Shown here: in pieces, positions 25,442 through 36,989 of the stretch
Layout of the letters: each line of letters starts with the position of its first letter
How positions within the stretch are numbered: the first letter of the stretch is position 1
From: Sapria himalayana
Lineage: Eukaryota > Streptophyta > Magnoliopsida > Malpighiales > Rafflesiaceae
Length of the DNA stretch: 64,000 nt
Direction: 5' to 3'
NCBI GenBank assembly: GCA_029783825.1
Contig: JAREIK010014513.1
Location: 1 to 64,000 of the forward strand
Translations under genes and position numbers: made by a program
Notes under the pieces: generated by a model
What the model was told of the DNA's origin: nothing
Database searches by the model: none
What the model saw: only the letters and a program-made list of their open reading frames with translations

Positions 25442-25965
25442 TCATACCTTCGTGGTCTGTTTATTTGTTCTAATATAAGGAAATCCCATTTTATCTAAAC
25501 ATGCTATTCCCTTTAGTTTATTTGGCATGGATTCCACGTTATATTCTATATCTCCTCTAGTGGTGCCTATTCTAGATAGACTATCCGCTAGATTATTAGC
25601 TTCTCTATATATATGTGTTATTGAGGCCTTCAGTTCATCCAAAAGGCTAAGAATTACTTCTAGGTCCTCTTCATACCTCCATAATATTTTCTTGTTAATT
25701 ACTGTTTCGAATAATAATTTCGAGTCTACCTGAACTTCTATATTTTTAAAATTTAGCTGCTTACATATCTCTAACCCTGATTTCAATGCTTTAATTTCTG
25801 ATTCTAGGGCCGAGGAGGCTCTACTAGATCTAGTGAAAGCTCTCTTTACTGTCCCTGTATGAACTCTTATTACCCCACCTCCTCATGCTATTCCAGTGTC
25901 CCTGCTAAAACTACAATCCGTATTAAGTGAAAGTTTGCCAACCGGTGGAGTATTCCATTGTATAC
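25442..25965 (-). pseudogene. LINE2 ORF2 RNase H domain
   Basis: - strand frames give NTDCSFSRDTGIA, an in-frame TGA, GGGVIRVHTG, then ALESEIKALKSGLEICKQL, VQVDSKLLFETV and HIYREANNLADSLSRIG. The four acidic positions expected of RNase H (NTD, the Glu of ALESE, VDS, and the Asp of ANNLAD) are all present. The domain is therefore catalytically plausible apart from the nonsense codon and upstream frameshifts. It ends with FPYIRTNKQTTKV and a stop at 25442. Confidence 0.88.
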
Positions 25966-26115
25966 ATTTAGCCCATTGATGTTTTATAACTTTATAAGTG
26001 AGCTCCCATTCTTTCTCAAGCTTCTTTTCTTGTTTCATTTCCTCTATTTTTATAGGTTTTATTATTGATATATTACATATCTACTTTCTAATATCTTTTA
26101 TAATTTCTGTTAAAT

Positions 26116-26649
26116 TCATCCTTTATTTTCAAATTTACTTTTGTTTCGAGATTTCCATATGCACCAAATGATTAGATGCAGCAGTTTCTGATTAAGCCAT
26201 TTTCTGGTGGAGCTTTTCGTATTTTCTCTTTCCCATTTTTTAACTTTATCTATTAATCCATCATCTATTTTACATATTCTTTTTTCCCCTTCCATCTCTC
26301 TCCATATTTCCGCTGCAATAGGCCCATTATAAAATAAATGATCGGTTGTTTCAACTGCTTGTGAACAACATTCACATCTTGATGCCATTTTTATCCCTTT
26401 CTTTTGTATATTCTTATCTACCGGTATAGCATTCAATAGAGCCTTCCATGTGAAGGAGCGCATTTTTTGCGGGACGTTTTCTTGCCATACCCATTTAAAT
26501 AGAGTTTGAGCCGGTTTTTTTTTCTGACCAGATCTTTTGCCGACTTGAGGGAGAAGTTTCCTTGTGGTGTTAACGTCCATTTCCAGCCACTCTTCTTTAG
26601 TGTAGAGTGTGAGTCTACTATCTCTTTTTGTTTTTCCATTGACTTCCAA
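26116..26649 (-). pseudogene. LINE2 ORF2 zinc-binding (zf-RVT) domain
   Basis: The frame contains FKWVWQENVPQKMRSFTWKA, then CECCSQAVETTDHLFYNGP and a Trp-rich end (IIWCIWKSRNKSKFE). This is the typical zf-RVT arrangement downstream of plant LINE reverse transcriptases. It is in a different frame from the preceding reverse transcriptase; an overlapping frame (26433-26639, WTLTPQGNFSLKSAKDLV) shows where the register slips, near 26520. One ligand of the metal cluster seems replaced (YNGP where a Cys is usual). Confidence 0.87.
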
Positions 26650-28310
26650 CTGTTCGAAGCTTTCTTAGGGTCTTATTCTTATTATCTAAATATTTTACCC
26701 GCATATATTTAGCCCAAAGATTATCACTTTCTTTAAGTCTCCACCAGCCTTTGCAATCCCAGGCAGCTGCCGAGTCCTGAAGGCTCATTAGGCCTAATCC
26801 TGCTTCCTCTTTCGGATAACAGACACTTTTCCAGTCCTTCCAGTGTAATTTATTTCTACCTTGTTTTTTACCCCATAAGAAGTTAGCCATTTCTGATTCG
26901 AGTTTTTTAATAAATTTTTTAGGGGGATGTATGACTGATAAAATATGTGTTAGTGTGCTTTGTAATACATGTGAAAGCAGCGTTATCCTCCCCCCAAATC
27001 CCAGGAGCTCTTCTTTCCATCCTGCTATTTTCTTTCTTAGCTTATCTTGAAGGTAAGTTAGATATTCTTCCTTCAATCTCCCCTCATATATCGGACAACC
27101 TATGTACATTAATGCCCCTTTAATTTCTACAAAACCTGTGATATTTTTGATTTTATCTACTAACTTTAATTTTGCATTTTTAGCAAGCATAAACTGACAT
27201 TTACTTTTATTTACCATTTGGCCTGTCTCTTTTTCAAATATTTGAAGAAGATCCATAAGATTCATTAAAGACTTTGTACTAGCATTTGTAAAAATTATAA
27301 GGTCATCTGCATAGGCTAAACAGCCTATTCTGGGTGTATTCCTTGGTTGTCTGAATGACATTATTTTACCTTCGGATATTTTCTTATTCAGGTTTCGTAT
27401 TAATAGTTCTAAGTAGATATCAAAAAGAAGGGGGGATAATAGATCCCCTTGCCTTAAACTTCTATTTGGTTTAAATTCCTCACTTATCTTTCCATTTACA
27501 AGGACTCTTACCCAAGTACTTGAAATGCATCTATATATTAGATCTATGGTTAGCTCAGAGAAACCGAACCTTCTCAGCACAAAACAAAAGGTATCTCATT
27601 CTACTCTATCGAAGGCTTTCGATAGATCTAGCTTGACCACTAAGTTTTTTCCTCTTGATTTACCTCCTATTTCTTTCATCATTTCTGATGCAAGTTTTAT
27701 ATTTTCAATCATTAATCTATTTTTAACAAAACCCGTTTGTTCCTGAGATATTATTGACGGTAAAATTAAGCTTAGTCTATTTTGTAATATTTTTCCCAAA
27801 ATTTTATAAATAGCATTGCATAAACTTATTGGTCTATAATGCTCACATTTCTGTGGTGATTCTTTTTTTGGGATTAACCTTCCAAAAATCTCTAGTTGAA
27901 CCAAAAAGAGTTACTATAAAAGATTTTACCCATGATTTTGGGATTTCCGCACCTACAAAAAAACTTGCTATTGCAGGGACTAGCTCAGTTTTAACCGTAT
28001 GCCAGTTTGCCTGGAAAAAATAATTATTCCAACCATCAGGTCCTGCTGCACTTTCTTTATCAAGACTAAAGATAGCCTCTTTAACTTCTGGTTCTTCTGG
28101 GATCAATTCCATTAAATGGTTTTGAGCTTTCGTGATGGTTTCCCTAATCTCATGCATTAGAGAATTGTCTGTCCTACATGACGGACTGCATAGTTGATTT
28201 TCAAAAAAATTTTTAAAAAGAGCTCCTATTTCCTTTTCATCTTCTACCCATTTTCCTTCTTCATTTTTTAGTCCTTTAATTTTATTCTTTTGAGATTTTA
28301 TTTTAGTCAT
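26618..28310 (-). pseudogene. LINE2 ORF2 reverse transcriptase
   Basis: Fingers and linker lie at 27843-28310 (AAGPDGWNNYFF, AEIPKSWVKSF). A frameshift falls at about 27877-27907, where about 28 extra bases interrupt the SFIVTL...IPKKESPQKCEHYRPI block. The next frame is 27596-27904 (YRPISLCNAIYK, EQTGFVKNRLMIENI, LDLSKAFDRVE), ended by TGA at 27596-27598 in place of the conserved Trp. In the same frame, 26618-27580 carries LRQGDLLSP, YADD (27302-27313), the thumb (YIGCPIYEGRL, KIAGWKEELL) and a typical FLWGKKQ...LHWKDWK tail. The catalytic aspartates are intact, but the ORF is interrupted. Confidence 0.93.
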
Positions 28311-28382
28311 ATTGTAAAAAAATTTAGTATTACGGTCACCATCTTTTAACCATTTTATCTTTGCTCGTTGTTTCCAATAAAT

Positions 28383-29384
28383 TTATTCCATGTGTAATTT
28401 CAATCTCAGCTCTCCTTTAGCCTTACTTAGTTCTATCCGAGTTTCATTATTATTAGTGGAGTCAAAATCTTGTTCCAGCTTGACTACTTTTTCTTCTACT
28501 TTTTTTAGCTCCTGATTTAATTTTTCAAAGACCTTTTTATTCCATGTTTTTAAACAAGCTTTTAGCCTCAGAAGCTTAATTGATAGAACTTGCATCGGCT
28601 TGCCCTCTGCTGGTTCTTTCCAAGACTCTTTGACAAGGGCTTCAAAGCTTGCATACTTTGCCCACATATTTTGGAATTTAAAATTAGACGTATTACCCTG
28701 GTTTCTTTGAATCGTGATAAGCAGGGGGCTATGGTCAGAACAAGTTCTATTTAAGTGTCTAAGCCCCATAATCCCTTGTGAGGTGACCCACTTTGTGTTA
28801 CACATTATCCTATCCAGTCGAGCCCAGATGACTCCTCTTTTTTGCCAATTATTGCACCAGGTATATCTCGAACTAGTGAAATCTATTTCCATTAGATTAG
28901 TATTAGCTATTGTGTCATTAAATTGTTTCATGGCTACCTTATCCGGTGGTTTGCCACCTTTCTTTTCTTGAGGGCTTCTAGTTATGTTAAAGTCGCCTCC
29001 TATGATCCAAGGTTAATTTCTACTTGCTATATCTTTCATTTCCTCCCATAAAGCTAACCTAGATTGTTTATCATTTTTTCCATAAACTGCTGAAATTATT
29101 TGATCTGTGCTCTTATCTAATTTGAAATGTACTATTTGTTCAGTATCTTTTATTATTTCAATTTTCAGCTTATTGTGCCATAAAATCCAAAGTTTACTAT
29201 TTAGGTTAGCATAAGCCTTATTAAATCCTAAAATTTCTCTATATTTATTTAGTTGATCTTGCAGGACCATTGGCACTGCAATAATCATTAATGAAATTTT
29301 GTTTTCTTTTATTAAAAGTCTTAATCTATTTATCGTGGGGCTATTAGCTACCCCCCTAACATTCCAATATAGGCATCTATCCAT
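28383..29384 (-). pseudogene. LINE2 ORF2 AP-type endonuclease
   Basis: ORF2 starts MDRCLYWNVRGVANSPT at 29384. Endonuclease motifs visible are WN near the start, GGDFN (just after a TAA at 29013-29015), ARLDRIMC and CSDHSPLL, so Asn, Asp/Asn and SDH positions are kept. The catalytic Glu, normally in an I-x-E-P context, is Val here (IIAVPMV; codon 29274-29276), which should abolish nicking. A second in-frame stop (28383-28385) separates it from the reverse transcriptase part. All pieces share one frame, so the damage is point mutation only. Confidence 0.92.
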
Positions 29385-29540
29385 TAAAACCTAATTTGGC
29401 TTGGGCTCGAGTTGTACACTTCGATTCATAAGACATGTTAGCATATTTTTTTGTATTTCTTACTGTTTTAGGAGTGTGAGTATTTTCATGCCTAATCTCA
29501 TTATATTTTACCTGTTTTCCAAGCACCATGGCCATTTGCT

Positions 29541-30749
29541 TTAGGGCCTCCATGGATTGGGTTCTTGAGAGATTCCCCCAATCTTCATTATATATATATA
29601 TATATCATCCTTTGCTTTCACCTCAGGCTCGTCTTGAGATACATCACCCTTGTTACTTGAAGGACAACTAAAAATTACCGATTCACCTTCAGGAAAGTCC
29701 AGAAGATCCTCGTTTATCCACGCATAATCTTTAAGTTTTTCTTTCAATACAATTCTGGTTTTAGATGTTTTTTTATATTTTCTCTTGTGTTTTACCTCCT
29801 CCCATCTTTTATTTAAGCTAACATCCTTCTCTATCCCCAAGTTAGTCTCTATCGGGATTACTTCTTCTTGAGTAATCTTTGGATAATCTGGTGGAAAGCA
29901 TGTGATATTTCCACTGTCCAGATCTCCCTTCGGCTGGATATTTTGTTTGAGAAGAGGGGCCTCCTCTTTCTTTACCCATTGCATCACCTTCTTACCTCCT
30001 CCTTCATGCTGCTGCCCATTGTTTTGCTCATCTTCCCCCACATTGCACGATAGATTTTCATGCCCGAGCCTCTTACATCTTAGACAGTAAGGAGGAAGGC
30101 TTTCGGGGATGATAGTTTGCCAAAACCCCTCGGCCTGTTCACCTTCACCACTGCCTATCCATATTTTGTCGGGCGGTTTAGTTAAGAGGTTAAGCTCGAC
30201 ACATACACGAGCTTTATTCGGCCTTGACATGGTTACTGTGGCTTCGTCCCGTAGCATGGGTTTTCCCAAACACGACGAAATTGCATAGAGAGATGTTTCA
30301 GAGAAAAAATGAAGTGGCAGAAACGGCAATGTAAACCATACCTGGGCTATAGGCGCCTCTTCAAGAGGAGTAAAATCCTTTGTCCACTTCAGTATACGCA
30401 TGGGAAAGCCGTCGACTTGCCATAATCCCCGCTACCATAGGCGATATTGATCTTCCAGTAGAGAGCATTGCAGCACGACATGTTTGGTGTCGAAGTCAGC
30501 AAACTTCACCTTCCCCTTAGGCTTTAAATTATCGATAAATTTCTGAACTCCAATCACACGAGGCCTGCCGTGAGAGAACTTACCAACTAGCGTGTATTCG
30601 AAAGGTTCTAAGAGCCTTGGAGTTTCTTCGGCAGAGAAGATGATAACCAGGAGCCCGTTTTTGTTCCCTTGAGTTCGTGAAATCGGCGCGGTTCCCTTTG
30701 CCATCGAGGCAAAAGACTTATTATTTAATAATAAGTCAGTTTTCTCCAT
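29541..30749 (-). pseudogene. LINE2 ORF1 (DUF4283-type with CCHC zinc knuckle), one nonsense codon
   Basis: The frame is continuous from a Met at 30749 (MEKTDLLLNNKSFASMAKG) to a stop at 29541, about 402 codons, except for one TAG at 30432-30434 (RLW-stop-RGLWQVDGFP). The N-terminal half is of the DUF4283 type (PFEYTLVGKFSHGRP...VLQCSLLEDQYRLW). It continues through FTLPFLPLHFFSETSL and VCVELNLLTKPPDKIWIG to a CCHC knuckle, YCLRCKRLGHENLSC, with all four ligands intact. The C-terminus is charged and disordered-looking. The predicted role is binding the LINE RNA. The upstream Met at 30887 lies in the 5' UTR and gives a sequence unlike the family. Confidence 0.9.
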
Positions 30750-30969
30750 TCTCACCTTGAATTGAGCTTGATTTGAGCAGCAATGGAGTGTTCTTCGACT
30801 TCTCTCTTCGTTGCACAAACTAGCAGTTACACATAATAAAACTATGCAAATATTATATCGAACAACAATCCGCGCAGCAATTTTCACAATAATTCACCCA
30901 ACAATTCGCACAACAGTTCACCAAAGATAATCGCGAGAGATAATCACAAGAGAAAATCACGAGAGTTTA

Positions 30970-30983
30970 TTTATTTTATACTT
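30970..30983. other. LINE2 target-site duplication, right copy
   Basis: TTTATTTTATACTT, identical to 24248-24261. It marks the 5' end of LINE2, which therefore was not truncated. Confidence 0.85.
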
Positions 30984-31490
30984 ATACTTATTCTTCTTAT
31001 TCTTCTTATTCTTCTAGTTCTTTTTATTCTTCTTATTCTACTTATTCTTCTAATTCTTCTAATTATTATTATTATTCTTCTTCTTCTTCTTTTTCTTCTT
31101 ATTTTTCTTATTCTTCTAATTCTTTTTATTCTTATTATTATTATTTTTCTTCGTATTCTTCTTATTCCTTTTATTCTTATTATTCTTCTTATTCCTTTTT
31201 AATCATCTTAATCTTCATATTATTCTTATTGTTTTTTTTTCTTCTTATTCTTTTTATTCTTCTTATTCTTCTTATTTTTCTTATTCTTATTATTCTTCTT
31301 ATTCTTCATATTCTTCTTGTTCTTCTTATTCTTCTAATTCTTCTTATTCTTCTTATTCTTCTTATTCTTCTTATTCTTCTTATTCTTCTTATTCTTATTA
31401 CCCTTCTTATTCTTCTTATTATTCTTATTCTTATATTTCTTCTAATTTTTCTTTTTTTTTCCAATTCTTCTTTATCTGCTTTTTTTTGAA
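30984..31490. repeat. Microsatellite block D, about 0.5 kb
   Basis: TTC/TTA microsatellite whose order of variant units matches 23110-23510 in block C. Shared landmarks include TTCTAGTTCTTTTTATTC-like, ATTCCTTTTTAATC, CTTCATATTATT, ATTGTTTTTTTTTC and CTTCTTGTTCTTCTTATTC. It is the displaced remainder of the second 1.3-kb unit of block C, separated by LINE2. Confidence 0.9.
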
Positions 31491-31620
31491 AGTTTGTTTT
31501 ATTATTCTAACCCTTTCTTTTGGTGGAGGAATACCATTCGGAAAAACTAAGAACTACTTTATCCCTTTTACAATCATCTTCAAAAAAATAAAACAAAATT
31601 AAACATAATTCTTGTGATTA
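31491..31620 (-). mobile_element. Very short 5'-truncated LINE 3' end
   Basis: About 130 bp carry only the LINE 3' terminus: CCCTTTCTTTTGGTGGAGGA and ATACCATT on the + strand (31511-31538). To the left is GAAAGTTTGTTTTATTATTC and a T run into microsatellite. The right side returns to microsatellite near 31620. It is the smallest of the seven LINE pieces in the array. A possible short target-site duplication (TTTATCT near 31472 and 31625) is suggestive only. Confidence 0.75.
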
Positions 31621-32911
31621 TTTTTATCTTCTTATTATTCTTATTCTTATTATTCTTCCTATTCTTCATATTCTTCATATTCTTCTTATTCTTTTAATTC
31701 TTTATATTTTTTATATTCTTCTAATTTAGTTAATTCTTTTTTTTTCTTCATATCTTTCAAGATCTTTTAATTTTTATTATCCTGCCTATACTTCTTATTC
31801 TTCTTATTCTTTTTATTATTTTTATTCTTGTTATTCTTCTTATTCTTTTTATTCTTGTTATTCTTCGATTTATTTTTATTCTTGTTATTCTTCTCATTCT
31901 TCTTATTCTTCTTATTCTTCTTATTCTTCTAATTTTTATTTTTATTTTTGTTTTTCTTCTTATTTTATTCTTCTTCTTATTATTCTTATCCTTCTTATTC
32001 TTCTTATTATTATTCTTCTTCTTATTCATCTTATTCTTCTTATTCATCTTATTCTTCTTATTCTTCTTATTCTTCTTATTCATTTTTTTCTTCTTATTCT
32101 TCTTATTCTTATTCTTCTTATTCTTATTCTTCTTATTCTTATTGTTCTTATTCTTCTTATATTTTTTATACTTATTATTCTTCCTAATCCTCTTATTTTA
32201 TTATTCTTTTTATTTTTCTTATTAATTTTATTATTCTTATTATTCTTATTCTTCATATTTTCTTTATTATTCTTAATCTTCTTAATCTTCTTATTCTTTT
32301 TTTGTTCTTATTCTTTTTATTATTCTTATTCTTCTTTTTTTCATATTCTTCTTATTCTTTATATTCTTCTGACTCTTTTAATTCTTCATTCTCTTCTTAT
32401 TCTTTTTATTCTTCTCATTCTTCTTATTCTTCTTATTCTTATTATTCTTTCTATTCTTCATATATGTCCTTATATTCTTTATTTTTTATTCATCTTATAC
32501 ATTATATTGTTTTTATTCTTCTTATTTTTGTTATTCTTCTTATTCTTTTTATTCTTCTTATTATTCTTATTCTTATTCTTATTCGTCTTCTTATTCTTCT
32601 TATTCTTTTTATTTTTCTTAATCTTATTATTCTTTTTTTTCTTCCTATTCTTCTTATTCCTATCGTCTTCTTATATTTTTATTCTTCATATACTTATTAT
32701 CTTATTTATTTTTCTTAATCTTATTATTCTTTTTATTCTTCTTATTCTTCTTATTCATTTATTTTTTTTATTCTTTTTATTATTCTTATGATTCTTATTC
32801 TTCTTATTATTCTTATACTTCATATCTTTTCTATTCTTCTTATTCTATTTTTTTTCTTATTCTTATTATTCTTCTTATTCTTTTTATTCTAATTATTCTT
32901 CTTATTTTTTG

Positions 32912-32942
<31 letters not shown>

Positions 32943-34163
32943 TTCTTCTTCTTCTTATTTGTCTTTTTCTTCTTATTCTTTTTTTATTCTTCTTATTCAT
33001 CTTTTTTATTATTCATTTTATTTTTTTTATTATCTTTATTCTTCTTATTATTGTTATTTTTAATATTATTCTTATTCTTATTTTTTGTTTTTAGTTTTCT
33101 TTTTTTTCTAATTCTTCAATCTCTTCTTATACAACTTATTCTTATTTAGTATTCATTTTTTTATCTTTTTTTTATTTTCCTTCTTTTTCTTCTTATTCTT
33201 CATATTCTTATTTTTATTTTTATTCTTTTTATTCTTCTTATTTTTCATATTCTTCTTATTCTTCATATTCATCTTTTTTCTTAATTTTCTTATTCTTCTT
33301 CTTTATCTTCTTATTATTATAACTCTTATTATTATTCTTATTAATTTTATTTTTATTATTATTATTATTGTTATTCTTCTTATTCTTTTTTTTCTTTTTA
33401 TTTTTCTTATTCTCTTATTCTTGTTTTATTTTTTATTCTTCTAATTATTATTTTTTTTTATTCTTTTTATTCTTTTTATTATTTTTATTCTTTTTATTCT
33501 TTTTATTCTTTTTATTCTTTTTATTCTTTTTATTCTTTTTATTCTTCTTATTCTTTTTATTCATCTTATTGTTTTTATTCTTTTTATAATTCTTATCATT
33601 CTTATTCTTCGTATTCTTCTTATTCTTCTCATTCTTCATATTCTTCATATCTTTTCTATTCTTCTTATTCTCTTTTTTTTCTTATTCTTATTATTCTTCT
33701 TATACTTTTTATTCTAATTATTCTTCTTATTTTTTGATTATTATCATTATTATTGTTATTCTTCTTATTTGTCTTTTTCTTCTTATTCTTTTTTTATTCT
33801 TCTAATTCTTCTTATTCATCTTTTTTTATTATTCATCTTAATCTTTTTATTATCTTTATTCTTCTTATTCTTCTTCTTATTGTAATTTTTCTTATTATTC
33901 TTATTCTTTTTTTTTGATTTTATTCTTCTTTTTTTTTTCTAATTCTTCTTATACAACTTATTCTTATTTTGTATTCTATTTTATTCATCTTTTTTTATTT
34001 TCCTTCTTTTTCTTCTTATTCTTCATATTCTTATTTTTATTTTTATCTTTTTTATTCTTCTTATTTTTCATATTCTTCTTATTCTTCATATTCATCTTTT
34101 TCTTTATTTTCTTATTTTTTTCTTTCTTCTTATTCTTCTAACTCTTCTTATTATTCTTATTAA

Positions 34164-34206
<43 letters not shown>

Positions 34207-34965
34207 GTTATTCTTCTTATTCTTCTTATTCTTTTTATTTTTCTTATTCTCTTATTCTTATTTTATAATTTATTCTTCTAATAATTATTATTTTTTTATT
34301 TTTTTATTCTTTTTATTCTTCTTATTCTTCTAATTATACTTATTCTTTTTAATATTTTTATTCTTCTTATTCTTCTTATTATATTTAGTTTTCATATTCT
34401 TTTTATTATTATTATTTTTCTTTTTATTATTATAATTATTTTATTTCTCCTTATTCAACTTTTTCTTCTTATTTTTTTTCTTTATTCTATTTTTCTTTAT
34501 ACTATTTTTCTTTATTTTCTTTATTCTTCTATTTATTCTATTTTTTCTTATTCTTCTTATTTTTCTCATTCTTTCTATTTTTCATATCCTTCCTATTCTT
34601 CCTATTTTTTTTTTAATTTTTCTTGTTATTCTTATTCTTCATATTATTTATATTCTTCTTATTCTTCTTATTTTTTTTATTATTGTTATTCTTTTAATTC
34701 TTCTTAATCTTCTACTATTCCTCCTTCTTATTAATCTTTTTATATTTATTATTCTTCATATTCTGCTTATTCTTATTATTTTTCTTATTCTTCTTATTAT
34801 TTTTATTCTTTTTTATTTTCTTACACTTCATTATTTTTTATTCTTTTGATTCTTTTTATCATTTTTATTCTTCTAGTTCTTCGTATACTTATTATTATTC
34901 TAATTCATTTTATTCTTCCCTTTCTTCTAATTATTCTAATTCTTTTTATTCTTCGTTTTTTTATT
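31621..34965. repeat. Microsatellite block E, about 3.3 kb, with an 826-bp tandem duplication
   Basis: TTC/TTA-type microsatellite. A unit starting near 32817 (CTTCATATCTTTTCTATTC) is repeated from about 33643, with the same internal landmarks in order. These are CTAATTATTCTTCTTATTT, TTTTTTGATTATTA, GTCTTTTTCTTCTTATTC, ACAACTTATTCTTATTT, TTTTCCTTCTTTTTC and ATTCTTATTAATTTTATT. The offset is about 826 bp. This shows block duplication above the microsatellite level. A homogeneous TTTTTATTC run lies at 33455-33560. No gene is present. Confidence 0.94.
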
Positions 34966-35930
34966 TTGGAAAATTTGTTTTATAATTATAACCCTCTCTT
35001 TTGGCGGAGGAATACTATTAGTACAATCTAAGAAACTACCGTTAGCCCATTTACAATCTTTGGTTTTCTAGAAATAAAATTAATGAAATAACAAAAATTT
35101 TGGATATCTGGTTAGTTCTTCCTTGCCCAGCATCTATTCTAATTTAGAGTATATTCTACTTTTCCCTTTTTTAGGAGCTCGCCTTATACTTATACTTTTT
35201 CCATTTTGCTCCACTTTTCTTCGTGGTGGCCTTTAGATCCTTATAAATTAGTTTTTCTTTTCTTCAACCTACTACTTGCTGCTCTTTAATAACAAAGAAA
35301 AAAATAGAAAAAAAAAATAGAAAAAAATAGCAAGATAACACAGTTAGTTGTAACAACATTTTATCTGGTGTCTTGTCCTGATGCTGTCAGCAATTTTAAC
35401 TTATGCCACCTATTTTCCCTCTTGTTTGTTACTTCATCTAATTTGATCATGCCCTTACAATAAAAGCACCAAAATCACAGCAGCAGCAATGCTAACAGAG
35501 CACATCCCACATAACTGGGATGTGATTTATATAGTTTGCACGGGCCTCACAACGAACTAGATTCTACTGCAATGTCTATTGCTATATTCTACTGTTAAAC
35601 TGCTTTATTGTTGAACTTTTAATTCTAGCACAATACAACTCTCTTTCTATCTATCTCTAACCTCATATTACCCTACCTTAATTTTTTCTTGCAAAACAAA
35701 CAGCACAATTATCCATAACACTCCCTAACCCCACACATTTTTCTTTCCATTTTATTTTTATCAATATTAATAACTACCATAAATATGATCGCTTGTGGTG
35801 TTGTCTTTTATGTCTGTTGTACCAACCTACAAGCAATAAATGTATGTCTAATTTCATGCCACACTCATTTACCCCTTATTTCCTTTCCCTCTTTTTGCAA
35901 ACCTCATTAATCAAAAATAGATAGATGCTT
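34966..35930 (-). mobile_element. 5'-truncated LINE fragment (3' UTR only)
   Basis: The left end has GGAAAATTTGTTTTATAATTA then ACCCTCTCTTTTGGCGGAGG (34991-35010) and AATACTATTA, the shared 3'-terminal motif. The rest is non-coding, pyrimidine-rich on the + strand. It includes a perfect 9-bp hairpin (35501-35524) and a CAGCAGCAGCAA stretch near 35479 like that in the LINE2 3' UTR. No ORF2 homology was found. The right end joins microsatellite at about 35930. Confidence 0.72.
35501..35524. other. Perfect 9-bp hairpin in a LINE 3' UTR
   Basis: CACATCCCA (35501-35509) pairs with TGGGATGTG (35516-35524), loop of 6 nt. It lies about 0.5 kb upstream of the LINE 3' terminus on the - strand. Confidence 0.85.
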
Positions 35931-36951
35931 TTTATCCTTCTTATTCTTCTTAATGTTCTATTTTTTTTCTAATTGTTCTTGTTCTTCTAATTCTTCTAAT
36001 TCTTCTTATTCTTCTTATTCTTCTTATTCTTATTCTCCTTATTCTTATTCTTATTCTTCTTCTTTTTATTCTTCTTATTCTTCTTATTCTTCTTATGCTT
36101 CTTATTCTTTTTATTCTTATTTTTCCTTTTCTTCTTTTTATTCTTTTTATTATTTTTATTCTTTTTATTCTTCTTACTTTACTTATTCTTCTTATTCTTC
36201 TTATTCTTCTTATTCTTCATATTCTTTTTATTCATCTTATTCTTATTATTTAACTTATTCTTTATAGTCTTTTTAATCTTTTTTATCTTCTAATTCTTTT
36301 ATTATTCTTATTCTTCTAATTATTCTTATTTTTCCTTTATTCTTATTTTTCTAATTATTATAAGTCTTTTAATTTTTCTTATTCTTCGAATTTCTGTTAT
36401 ACTACTTATTTTTCTTATTATTCTTATTCTATTTATTCTACATTTCTTCATATTTTTTTTATTCTTTTTATACTTCTTAATTTTATTATTCTTTTTTTTC
36501 TTCTTTTTCTTCTTTTCTTCGTATTCTTTTTTATTCTTCTTGTTCTTGTTATTTTTCTTGTTCTTGTTATTCTTTTTATTTGTATTATTCTTCTTATTCT
36601 TATTATTCTACTTATTCTTCTTAATCTTATTATTATTTTTATTCTTCTTATTTTTCTTATTCTTATTATTCTATTTCTTCTTCTTATTCTTCTTATTCTT
36701 ATTATTCTTCTTATTCTTCTTATCCTTTTTTTCTTCTTTTTTTTCTTTATCTTCTTATTCTTCTTATTCTTCTTATTTTCTTATTCTTCTTATTCTTCAT
36801 ATTCTTCTTATTCTTCTTATTATTCTTTTTCTTTGTATTCTTTTTATTCTTCTTATTCTTCTTATTCTATTTATTCTTCTTATTCTATTTATTCTTCTTA
36901 TTCTTCTTATTCTTTTTATTCTTCTAAATCTTCTTATTCTTCATATTCTAC

Positions 36952-36989
<38 letters not shown>

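Larger units (their letters stand above)
24262..30969 (-). mobile_element. LINE2: full-length L1-type LINE with RNase H
   Basis: The 6.7-kb element is bounded by a perfect 14-bp target-site duplication. On the - strand it has a short 5' UTR (30750-30969), ORF1 (30749-29541) and ORF2 with endonuclease, reverse transcriptase, zinc-binding domain and RNase H (29384-25442). A 1.2-kb 3' UTR ends in the shared motif and a short A run. ORF1 has one nonsense codon; ORF2 has several stops and at least two frameshifts. It inserted into microsatellite and split a pre-existing repeat unit, so the microsatellite predates it. Confidence 0.93.

Noticed and set aside
19123..33648. - strand Lys/Asn/Arg-rich frames such as 19760-19954 and 33448-33648
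   Set aside because: They are the reverse reading of the same TTCTTATTC-type repeats.
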